Assembly: GCA_019638615.1 (NCBI GenBank)
Contig: JAHBTL010000033.1
Coordinates: 19,789-83,788, forward strand
Reading direction: 5' to 3'
Length of the DNA: 64,000 bases
DNA from: Chitinophagaceae bacterium
GTDB lineage: Bacteria; Bacteroidota; Bacteroidia; Chitinophagales; Chitinophagaceae
The translations under genes were made by a program, and so were the position numbers. The notes under the pieces are model-generated. The model worked only from the letters and a program-made list of their open reading frames with translations. It was not told the DNA's origin and made no database searches. Positions 36,762-44,306 of this stretch are shown in pieces (the first letter of the stretch is position 1; each line of letters starts with the position of its first letter).

Positions 36762-37871
36762 ATGTCTAGATCCTATAGCCAGCTTAAAGCAATGCTTGCC
36801 ATTACAAAAGCAGGCCTTATATCAATATTCCGGAGCCCTTCTGCTGTTGCATTCAGTTTTGCATTTCCATTGATCTTTATACTGGTGTTTGGTTTTCTCG
36901 GGGGCAGCGGGCGTGTTTCGCTCAGGGCTGCATTTGCGCCGGATACAGATACCTCCACCTTCCTCTACAAAGCAATCAATCATATACCCGGTATTACTAT
37001 CGTGGAAAAGCCCGAACGGGAAATAAGTGAGGACCTGGTAAAAGGAAGACTTACTGCCGTTATTTCTATTCAAAAAAATGCAAATACTGCATCGCCGGAA
37101 TATTTCATCAGGCTTAAAAGCTCCGAAGCCGTAAATCCTCAGAACATTGATGTACTGCGGTCGATCCTCAATTCGATCGTGGGCAACATGGATAAAAGGA
37201 AATTTCCTGATGCGCCTACAATTGCCCAAATCAGTGATCATGTTGAAAAAGTGCCGGGCCGCACGTATCGAACCATTGATTTTATATTGCCGGGGCAGCT
37301 TGGTTTTTCCCTGCTAAGCGCGGGCGTGTTTGGGGTGGCGTTCCTGTTCTTTAATTTAAGACAGCAACTGGTATTAAAACGTTTTTTTGCAACGCCCATC
37401 AGCCGCACGGGGATTGTACTGGGCGAAGGAATGAGCCGCGTTATATTCCAGTTGATCACCGCCATCGTAATATTGCTGGTTGGCTATTTCTTTTTCCATT
37501 TTACACTGGTCAACGGCTGGCTTACTTTTTTTGAGCTGCTGGTATTAAGCTTTATCGGCCTGATTGTATTCATGGCATTTGGCTTTGTGGTAAGCGGTAT
37601 TGCCAAAAATGAAAGCACCATTCCGCCATTGGCAAATATTGTAACGCTGCCGCAGTTTCTGCTGGCCGGCACTTTTTTCCCGATCGATAATTTTCCCAAC
37701 TGGTTACAACCCCTCTGCAAAATATTACCGCTTACGCATTTAAACGATGCCATGCGGAATGTTGCATTTGAAGGCGCTCATTTACCGGATTGCGGAAAAC
37801 AAATGGGCATACTCGTGCTATGGGCTATAGCGGGCTATGCGCTGGCGGTAAAAGTGTTCAGATGGGAATAG
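36762..37871 (+). CDS. ABC-2 type transporter permease
   Basis: The 369-residue protein has the ABC-2 membrane layout. One helix near the N-terminus (AVAFSFAFPLIFILVFGFLGG) precedes a large extracytoplasmic loop of about 150 residues. A cluster of five helices follows (FSLLSAGVFGVAFLFFNL, VIFQLITAIVILLVGYFF, LLVLSFIGLIVFMAFGFVVSG, and the FLLAGTFFPIDNFPNWLQP signature region with LPLTHLNDAMR). It resembles YhhJ/DrrB-like exporters. No ATPase gene is adjacent, so its partner is encoded elsewhere. Confidence 0.88.
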   Translation: MSRSYSQLKAMLAITKAGLISIFRSPSAVAFSFAFPLIFILVFGFLGGSGRVSLRAAFAPDTDTSTFLYKAINHIPGITIVEKPEREISEDLVKGRLTAVISIQKNANTASPEYFIRLKSSEAVNPQNIDVLRSILNSIVGNMDKRKFPDAPTIAQISDHVEKVPGRTYRTIDFILPGQLGFSLLSAGVFGVAFLFFNLRQQLVLKRFFATPISRTGIVLGEGMSRVIFQLITAIVILLVGYFFFHFTLVNGWLTFFELLVLSFIGLIVFMAFGFVVSGIAKNESTIPPLANIVTLPQFLLAGTFFPIDNFPNWLQPLCKILPLTHLNDAMRNVAFEGAHLPDCGKQMGILVLWAIAGYALAVKVFRWE

Positions 37872-38454
37872 AAGGGGATTTTGGATTTCTGATTGGTTGA
37901 TTTAAGCTATGGGCTATCAGCTTTCAGCCGTCAGCTATCAGTAGTTTAGAGTTTTTGGTTTATAGTGTGGGAAACCACCACCTGCAACTCGCAACCTTGA
38001 ACCACGGAGCCACAAAGACACGGAGTTACATAAGGAAGATTTGGGGTTTGTTGTTTATAGTTTGTGTGTAACCATAGCCGTCAACTTAAGCCCGGAGGGC
38101 TTGAACCGTGCCTGCGGCAGGCAGGTTTGAATAGCCGCGAGTGAAACTCACGGTAAAAAATGTCGAGGTTTTGTTGAACCCTGCAAGGGTTCAATATCAA
38201 AACTGTTTTATTTGTCCACCGGATGCACCGATGGCTAGTCAAATTAAATCCCGTTCGGGGTAATTTATTGCTCATGTTTTTAAGTTGACGGCTATGGTAT
38301 GTAACCAACCTTGCAACCTGAAACTTGTAACCTGTAACCCGAAACAAAGGTGTAAGGTATAAGGTGTAGGGCATAAGCTAACCGATAAACCATAACCTAC
38401 AAACTATAAACAACAAACCCGAAACCTGCAACTTGTAACCTGCAACCTGATATT
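37872..38454. repeat. 583-nt repeat-rich intergenic region (composite words, locus 4)
   Basis: Contains the 32-nt string 37905-37936 shared with locus 2. GTTTGTTGTTTATAGTTTG (38046-38064) has its inverted counterpart near 38407-38425 as AAACTATAAACAACAAAC. A run of CCTGTAAC/AACTTGTAACCTG words fills about 38305-38345 and 38425-38450. A palindrome cluster (38088-38262) sits in the middle. No gene is supported. Confidence 0.8.
38088..38262. repeat. REP-like cluster of six short palindromes
   Basis: AAGCCCGGAGGGCTT (38088-38102), TGCCTGCGGCAGGCA (38109-38123), CCGCGAGTGAAACTCACGG (38135-38153, one mismatch), GAACCCTGCAAGGGTTC (38176-38192), a CCACCGG/CCGATGG stem (about 38216-38234) and CCCGTTCGGG (about 38252-38261) follow one another at short spacing. 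The pattern resembles REP/BIME-type elements mobilised by RAYT transposases in Bacteroidota; no such transposase is in the window. Confidence 0.65.
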
Positions 38455-39000
38455 ATGCTTCGTTTTATTAAACAGATACTGATAGCCTTTTTTGTATTCG
38501 GGCTTATTATTTTTCTTATTTCGTTGTTGCTGCCATCCCGTGTGCAGGTCTCAAAATCGGTATTGGTCAATGCGCCTAAAGACAGTATTATTACTACTTT
38601 GTTGCGTATAGAGGACTGGAAAAAATGGAGCCCTTTTTTACAGGATAGCGCTATTCAATACAATATTGTATCTGGATCAAAGGTCAACTGGCAGGCCGCG
38701 GATGGTACTGTTCATTCAATAGAGTTGGATCAATACAACAGCGATAGCATCCTGGCTGTTATACGCGCCGGCGATAAAATCGTATTCAATAGCGGCTTTA
38801 CCGTAAAGACATCTGTTGATAATGATCATATAACGAAAGTGGAATGGTGGATGATGGAAGAATTAAAATGGTATCCCTGGGAAAAATTTTACGGACTTTT
38901 TTCCGAAAGCTTCAAAGAAACTTATATCGAAAACAGTCTTGAAATGTTCCGGCGTTACGCGGAATCGCATTTTGCAATTGCTGCCGGTACTCCTGAGTAA
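38455..39000 (+). CDS. SRPBCC (START/Bet v1-like) domain protein with N-terminal membrane anchor
   Basis: The 181-residue protein has an N-terminal helix (QILIAFFVFGLIIFLISLLL) followed by an SRPBCC-like fold: VSKSVLVNAPKDSIITTLLRIEDWKKWSPFL at the typical position for polyketide-cyclase-like proteins, and KVEWWMMEELKWYPWEKF. The C-terminal helix is ESFKETYIENSLEMFRRYAES. These proteins bind hydrophobic ligands, but the ligand is unknown. The gene stands alone between a repeat region and the sulfatase operon leader. Confidence 0.78.
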   Translation: MLRFIKQILIAFFVFGLIIFLISLLLPSRVQVSKSVLVNAPKDSIITTLLRIEDWKKWSPFLQDSAIQYNIVSGSKVNWQAADGTVHSIELDQYNSDSILAVIRAGDKIVFNSGFTVKTSVDNDHITKVEWWMMEELKWYPWEKFYGLFSESFKETYIENSLEMFRRYAESHFAIAAGTPE

Positions 39001-39099
39001 TTTTTTCCGGCAGTTATAAAATAGCCCCACGATCGTTCTGTACAGTATATGTGAAGCCGGCTTCATAACAAATAATTGTTCAAAAAAATATAAGTCTAC

Positions 39100-39129
39100 T
39101 TGTTTGGTAGACTAAATACCCTATATTTG
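39100..39129 (+). promoter_or_regulatory. Promoter of the SusCD-sulfatase operon
   Basis: TTG (39100-39102) is separated by 19 nt from TATATTTG (39122-39129), an exact Bacteroidota -7 box, followed by C. Transcription would start near 39136, about 410 nt before the SusC start codon at 39550, giving an unusually long leader. Confidence 0.7.
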
Positions 39130-39209
39130 CTTTCAATTAACATGCTGCGCAATAGTATGTGCAGTAGCTTGTTTTTGATTGTTGCCTTGTAAGCTTTTAA
39201 ATTAGAACT

Positions 39210-39296
39210 ATGCTGTTTAATTCAACAACAAAACGCTCTCTTCATTTCAACGCTGTTGTCAGCACACAGTATTGCTGTTGCTGCTGTATCTGTTAA
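39210..39296 (+). CDS. Poly-cysteine leader peptide (candidate cysteine attenuator)
   Basis: A 28-codon frame runs from ATG 39210 to TAA 39294-39296. The N-terminal part is basic and polar (MLFNSTTKRSLHFNAVVST) and the end is QYCCCCCIC: six Cys in the last seven codons, using both TGC and TGT. It lies about 75 nt after the predicted transcription start and 254 nt before SusC. Poly-Cys leader ORFs act as cysteine-responsive attenuators in mycobacteria (established there, not in this phylum). Here the downstream operon liberates sulfate from organosulfates, a sensible target for cysteine sensing. A small secreted or metal-binding peptide is the main alternative. Confidence 0.65.
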   Translation: MLFNSTTKRSLHFNAVVSTQYCCCCCIC

Positions 39297-39434
39297 GTTG
39301 CTAATGCTTATTACACTTCTCATTCCTTATCCTGGGCGGGTACAATTTTTATACTAGCATTTCAATTAAATATTTATGAAACAAATCTTTGTTTGTTGCC
39401 GGGATGGTCCGTGTGGCAATCATTTAAATAAATA

Positions 39435-39460
39435 GCCGGCATCGTTGCAGCGATACCGGC
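39435..39460 (+). promoter_or_regulatory. Stem-loop in the sulfatase-operon leader
   Basis: GCCGGCATCG (39435-39444) pairs with CGATACCGGC (39451-39460) with one C-A mismatch around loop TTGCAG, followed by CGTATAAAAAGG. It is the strongest hairpin between the poly-Cys frame and the SusC start and may be the regulated element. It lacks a U-tract on the plus strand. Confidence 0.6.
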
Positions 39461-39549
39461 CGTATAAAAAGGCTGACGTGAATCATGGCAGAAGAGCAAT
39501 GACGCTTTTCCTGCCGCCTTATTATTGGATCGAATATAAACAAATATGT

Positions 39550-42500
39550 ATGAAATTTAAGTGGCTTATATGGCTGAACTTGTTTTTTTTATTTGCAATA
39601 ACACTTACCGCCCAGGTTAATGAAGTGCGGGAGGTAGAAGGAGTAGTAAAATCAGAAAAAGGTGAACCGCTGGAAGGAGTAAGTATTGGCGTGAAAGGTG
39701 CTGAAAATGGAACATTTACCAACAGCGGGGGATATTTTAAAATAGCATTACCAGCTACCAGCAATAGCATCGTTTTTTCTTTTACAGGATTTGCCAAACA
39801 GGAAGTAAAAGTGGTCGCCGGCAAAACAATGTCCGTTATCCTGAAGCAGGATATAGGTCAACTGGACGAAATAGTAGTAACTGCTGTTGGTATCAAGAAT
39901 ACAAAGAAATCTATCAATTATTCCATTCAACATCTTAAAACAGCAGAAATAACTGCTACCAAAGAACCAAATATAGTTTCTGCTTTGAGCGGAAAGGTAG
40001 CCGGGGTACAGATTAATAATAGCAGCGGGCAACCGGGCGGATCTGCAACCATACGCATACGGGGCAGTGCATCAGCACTGGGCGATAATTCGCCTTTGTT
40101 CATATTAGATGGCATGCCTATCGACAATTCCAATACCGGACTGGCCATTCAAAATGCCAACCAGATTGTAAACCAGTCTAACCGGACAGTAGACATCAAC
40201 CCCAATGATATAGAAAGTATTTCTGTGCTCAAGGGACCCGCTGCTGCTGCATTATATGGAATACGCGCATCGAATGGTGCTGTTATCATTACAAGTAAAA
40301 AGGGATCTTATGGAAAAGACAGGCAGAAACTGAAAGTATCACTGTACAGCAGCCTTACATTTGAAACCATTGCAAGAAGATTGCAGCCTGCGCAAACAAC
40401 ATTCGGACAGGGCGTAAATGGAAAATATACAACGCCTGGTCAAAATGGATCAGAAGACAGTTGGGGCCCTTTGCTTGATACGCTTACATACAGCACTGTG
40501 GCCAGTAAATGGGACAAAAATGGCACTATAGTCGGAAAGAACGATCCCACCTCTAACGGCATTCCTGTAAACAGGTACGACAACATTGGTAGTTTTTTTG
40601 AACTAGGTTATACCAATGACAATGCTGTAAGTATAACCGGTAATAGTGAAAAGCTCGGCTATTACTTTTCGTTTGGCAGACTTTATCAGAAAGGCATTGT
40701 ACCCACTACTGATTTCTTTCGCAACACAGTGCGGTTCGGAACAACCTTTCGTGCTACCGACAAGCTTGATTTTAATGTATCCGTTAATTATTTTAATTCG
40801 GGCTCTCACAACAGGATGTTACCGGGGGGTGCGCCTGCCGGCACCTTGCGTAGCTTAATCAATACGCCTGCTAATTTCGATATTACCAACGGGCTTTCAA
40901 ATCCTGCCGGAAATCCGCTTTCATACACTTTTGAAGATGGTACACAACGGGCTTACGCAGGTGGCACACGTGGGTTCGACAGTCCATTCTGGTCGCTGAA
41001 CAACAATCCTCATCCGGACAATATCAATCGTGTTGTGCTGGTAGAAGAAACCAATTATAAAATTCTTGACTGGTTAACGGCAACGTTCAGGTTGGGAACC
41101 GATGTATCTTTTGAAAAAAGAATGTCCTTATTCAATAAAGGATCTGTTGCTTTTCCTGCAGGTATATTGGTAAACTATAATTTCTTTAACAAAGATATCA
41201 ATACAGATGTCTATCTCACAGCGAATAAAAAGTTGTCAGACGATTTTAACCTGAAAGTGATCGCAGGGCATAATTACTTCGATCATCATCTTAACGCCAC
41301 CTTAAACCAGGGTAATAATTTGAACCTGCCTGGTTTTGAGAACATCAGCAACGCCTCTACTTTCAACATTCAGCAAAATATTACTAAAAGAAGGCTTGTG
41401 GCAGGTTATGCCAGTGCTGAACTGGATTATAAAAAATGGCTGATACTGAATGTTACAGGCAGAAATGAGTGGACCTCTACCCTTGCCAGGGGTAAGAATT
41501 CCTTCTTTTATCCTTCTGTGAGCCTTGGATGGATTGTAAATGAGTCTCTTAACTGGTACGCTCCGTGGCTCGACTACCTGAAGCTAAGGACTTCGTTTGC
41601 ACGGGTAGGCAATGATGCATCTCCTTATTCCCTGGCTACTTATTATTCTTCTGCAACGCTCAGCGGATCTGTTCAGGGACAAACGCTCAATTTTCCTTTT
41701 AACGGGTTGGCAGGTTACAGCATCAACAGCAGCCTTGGCAATATTAATTTAAAGCCGGAACAAATCACATCGTACGAAGGCGGATTGGAAACCTGGCTGT
41801 TCAAAAACAGGCTGGGTGTGGATGTTTCAGCATATAAAAATGAAAGCCGCGACCAGATACTGCCTGTAAGTATTCCCACATCAACCGGCTTCAACAGTTT
41901 CATCACCAATGCGGGACTGATCACCAACCAGGGAGTAGAAGCGATTGTGACTGGCGTATTGGTAAACAAATCTTCCTTTAGGTGGACGGCTATACTCAAC
42001 TTTGCACATAATCAGAGCAAAGTACATTCCTTAACTGAAGGCAGCGGTATCATTTCGCTGATGAGCACCAATGGAGGAACACAGGTGATAATGGCAGGAC
42101 AGCCCTTTAGTGTAATCTATGGCAGAGCGTTAACTACCAACGAAGCAGGAAAGGTTTTGATTGATGACAGGCAAACCATTAATGGCGCTCCCAATGCCAG
42201 TTATGGATTACCTCTGGCAGAGGCTGCTCCAAGCGTTATAGGAGATCCCAATCCATTGTGGAATGCGGGGTTGAGAAACACGATAAGCTATAAAAATTTC
42301 AGTCTTTCCTTCCTGTTCGATAACCGTTATAAGTTTGATATCTACAACAGCACGTTGGCGCAAATGGTAAGCAACGGTGTGGCAAAAGTTACGGAAAACA
42401 GGTACGACCAGGTAGTATTTGACGGAGTTGGGTTAACCAGCGGAAAAATAAACGATATACAGGTAGTCCCTGGAGAAGCATGGTACAGAAGCACGATCAA

Positions 42501-42774
42501 CTATGGATCCGTTTATATGGAAAAAGACCTGTGGTGGATACGCTTGCGTGATATTAACCTGAGCTACACCCTGCCGGAAAGCCTGCTTGATAAAATCCGT
42601 TTGTCGGAACTCGAACTGACCCTGACAGGAAGAAATCTTTTTCTGTTTACAAATTATTCCGGAAGCGATCCGGATGTAAACCTGCGTGGAGGTTTTACCA
42701 ATGGCTTTGGTTCAGACTTTTTTAATTACCCTACTACCAAAAGCTACGGTATAACGTTGCGTGCCTCATTTTAA
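39550..42774 (+). CDS. SusC/RagA TonB-linked transporter of the sulfatase operon
   Basis: The protein has about 1074 residues from the ATG at 39550, which begins a clean signal peptide (MKFKWLIWLNLFFLFAITLTAQ). The frame could extend to a TTG at 39445, but that codon lies in the leader hairpin. The carboxypeptidase-regulatory domain (VEGVVKSEKGEPLEGVSIGV) is followed by the TonB-box/plug (LDEIVVTAVGIKNTKKSINY, DNSPLFILDGMPIDN, ISVLKGPAAAALYGIRASNG) and the barrel ending YGITLRASF. It imports the substrate captured by the following SusD. Given the two sulfatases and a formylglycine-generating enzyme downstream, the cargo is probably a sulfated organic molecule. Confidence 0.95.
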   Translation: MKFKWLIWLNLFFLFAITLTAQVNEVREVEGVVKSEKGEPLEGVSIGVKGAENGTFTNSGGYFKIALPATSNSIVFSFTGFAKQEVKVVAGKTMSVILKQDIGQLDEIVVTAVGIKNTKKSINYSIQHLKTAEITATKEPNIVSALSGKVAGVQINNSSGQPGGSATIRIRGSASALGDNSPLFILDGMPIDNSNTGLAIQNANQIVNQSNRTVDINPNDIESISVLKGPAAAALYGIRASNGAVIITSKKGSYGKDRQKLKVSLYSSLTFETIARRLQPAQTTFGQGVNGKYTTPGQNGSEDSWGPLLDTLTYSTVASKWDKNGTIVGKNDPTSNGIPVNRYDNIGSFFELGYTNDNAVSITGNSEKLGYYFSFGRLYQKGIVPTTDFFRNTVRFGTTFRATDKLDFNVSVNYFNSGSHNRMLPGGAPAGTLRSLINTPANFDITNGLSNPAGNPLSYTFEDGTQRAYAGGTRGFDSPFWSLNNNPHPDNINRVVLVEETNYKILDWLTATFRLGTDVSFEKRMSLFNKGSVAFPAGILVNYNFFNKDINTDVYLTANKKLSDDFNLKVIAGHNYFDHHLNATLNQGNNLNLPGFENISNASTFNIQQNITKRRLVAGYASAELDYKKWLILNVTGRNEWTSTLARGKNSFFYPSVSLGWIVNESLNWYAPWLDYLKLRTSFARVGNDASPYSLATYYSSATLSGSVQGQTLNFPFNGLAGYSINSSLGNINLKPEQITSYEGGLETWLFKNRLGVDVSAYKNESRDQILPVSIPTSTGFNSFITNAGLITNQGVEAIVTGVLVNKSSFRWTAILNFAHNQSKVHSLTEGSGIISLMSTNGGTQVIMAGQPFSVIYGRALTTNEAGKVLIDDRQTINGAPNASYGLPLAEAAPSVIGDPNPLWNAGLRNTISYKNFSLSFLFDNRYKFDIYNSTLAQMVSNGVAKVTENRYDQVVFDGVGLTSGKINDIQVVPGEAWYRSTINYGSVYMEKDLWWIRLRDINLSYTLPESLLDKIRLSELELTLTGRNLFLFTNYSGSDPDVNLRGGFTNGFGSDFFNYPTTKSYGITLRASF

Positions 42775-42793
42775 AAAAGACAAAGTAAATAGT

Positions 42794-44263
42794 ATGATGA
42801 CAAAGTATATAAAATGGCTGACGATAGTAACAGTAATGCCTGTTTTGTTTTCGTGCAGCAAAATGCTGGAAAATACCAATATCAATAAAAACAATCCCTC
42901 AGATATTCCTTTAACAGGATTACTGCCTGCCGCGGAAGTAGCATTAACTTATAATATTGCCGCGGATTTTTCAATGCGATCGTCCATTTTTGTACAGCAT
43001 ATTGGTGGTATTGGCGGATTTGCAGTAAACGACGACAAATATGATTTTGCCACCAGCAATTTTGATGGCGCCTGGGCAAACGCGTACGGCAAATCGTTGA
43101 ACAATCTTTTGCAGATCATAAAAAAGGCGGAAGCTGCAGGCGCTCCCCGTTATGCAGGTATAGCTAAGGTGCTTACTGCATTGTCGTTGGGCACTTTAAC
43201 CGATGCATATGGGGATATACCATACACAGAAGCGTTGAACCCCGAAATTCTTGCTCCCTCGTACGAAAGCCAGGAAGCGATTTATAATAAAATACAATCG
43301 TTGCTGGAAAGTGCAGTGAGCGACTTACAGCAAACAACAGGGCTGGCACCAGGCAACGATGATGTAATATTTAAAGGAAATATTGCAAGATGGATCGCCT
43401 CGGCATGGACGCTGAGGGCGAGATACGCGCTTCACCTGAGTGCACGAAATTCTCAACAGGCCGCGCAGCAGGTGCTGGGCTTTTTGTACGATGGTAATAC
43501 CTATCGCGGGATCCAGCATAACGATGGTGATATTGCTATTACCTTCGGAACGTCCAATAACCAGGCTTCACCCTGGTTTACGCAGGATGCCGGACGCCCT
43601 GGCTGGTACGGTATGGGCGGATACCTGGTGGATCTGCTGAATGGTGACCCGCCGGCTGTTCCTGTTGATCCACGCAGGGCGGCATTTGCTGCCCCAAGGC
43701 CTGCCCCCGCACCGCCCGATACATATGTTGGATCGCGTCCGGGCATACCCACAGCCGCATCAAATATTGTGGGTGTAAATACTTATTACGGAAGAAATAA
43801 TTCCCCGGTGTCTCTTCTCAGTTTTCCGGAGGCAAAGCTGATTGAAGCAGAAGCAAGGCTGTTACTGGATGAAAATGATCCGCTTATTCAGGCTTCGCTG
43901 GAAACAGCAGTAAAAAGCTCATTTGAAAAAGTTACTTCAGTTGCTGACCCGTTCGCCAGCCAGCAAAACCAGGATGAATATATTGCCAAAAGGGTACAAT
44001 TGAATGGCAGTGCAGCCGAAAAACTCAAAACCATCATTACTCAAAAATATGTTGCGCTTTACCTGAACCCTGAAGTCTGGGTAGATTATCGTCGTACAGG
44101 ATATCCTGAGTTATCACCGGCAACCGGTGGCGCCACCACTATTAATCCTAATGGAGAAATTCCCAGGAGATTTTCATATCCTAACAGCGAAGTAAACCTG
44201 AACCCACAGCTCCCTGTAAAGAGCTCGGATCTGCAGCAACCCAGGTTATGGTGGGATCAATGA
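42794..44263 (+). CDS. SusD-like (SusD_2 group) outer-membrane lipoprotein
   Basis: The protein has about 489 residues from the ATG at 42794 (another ATG follows directly). The GTG at 42761, which overlaps the SusC end, is less likely. The lipobox is VLFSC followed by SKM. The SusD_2 type is recognised by NKNNPSDIPLTGLLPAAEVAL, YAGIAKVLTALSLGTLTDAYGDIPYTEAL, LPGNDDVIFKGNIARWIASAWTLRARYALHL in segments, and the C-terminal LNPEVWVDYRRTGYPEL. It binds the ligand on the cell surface with its SusC partner, 19 nt upstream. Sulfate-ester ligands are inferred from the downstream genes. Confidence 0.93.
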   Translation: MMTKYIKWLTIVTVMPVLFSCSKMLENTNINKNNPSDIPLTGLLPAAEVALTYNIAADFSMRSSIFVQHIGGIGGFAVNDDKYDFATSNFDGAWANAYGKSLNNLLQIIKKAEAAGAPRYAGIAKVLTALSLGTLTDAYGDIPYTEALNPEILAPSYESQEAIYNKIQSLLESAVSDLQQTTGLAPGNDDVIFKGNIARWIASAWTLRARYALHLSARNSQQAAQQVLGFLYDGNTYRGIQHNDGDIAITFGTSNNQASPWFTQDAGRPGWYGMGGYLVDLLNGDPPAVPVDPRRAAFAAPRPAPAPPDTYVGSRPGIPTAASNIVGVNTYYGRNNSPVSLLSFPEAKLIEAEARLLLDENDPLIQASLETAVKSSFEKVTSVADPFASQQNQDEYIAKRVQLNGSAAEKLKTIITQKYVALYLNPEVWVDYRRTGYPELSPATGGATTINPNGEIPRRFSYPNSEVNLNPQLPVKSSDLQQPRLWWDQ

Positions 44264-44306
44264 TTTGTATACTTATTCTGATAAAAAACAATAAAGCAAT
44301 AATAAA

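Larger units (their letters stand above)
39130..39549 (+). other. Long 5' leader of the SusCD-sulfatase operon
   Basis: This 420-nt leader holds three short open frames: 39142-39192 (16 codons), 39210-39296 (28 codons, poly-Cys) and 39304-39357 (17 codons). A 10-bp stem-loop with one mismatch lies at 39435-39460. Segments GCAATA and GCAGTAGC near 39147-39167 can pair with the Cys-codon stretch (TATTGC; GCTGTTGC with two G-U pairs), so ribosome position on the poly-Cys codons could switch RNA folding. No terminator with a U-tract is seen. Confidence 0.6.

Noticed and set aside
37872-38454. CRISPR array or tandem-repeat locus
   Set aside because: Words recur at irregular spacing with variation and there are no constant repeats separated by unique spacers; no cas genes are present.
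39445-39549. TTG at 39445 as the SusC start
   Set aside because: It adds 35 residues with no signal-peptide character and lies in the leader hairpin. The ATG at 39550 begins a clean signal peptide.
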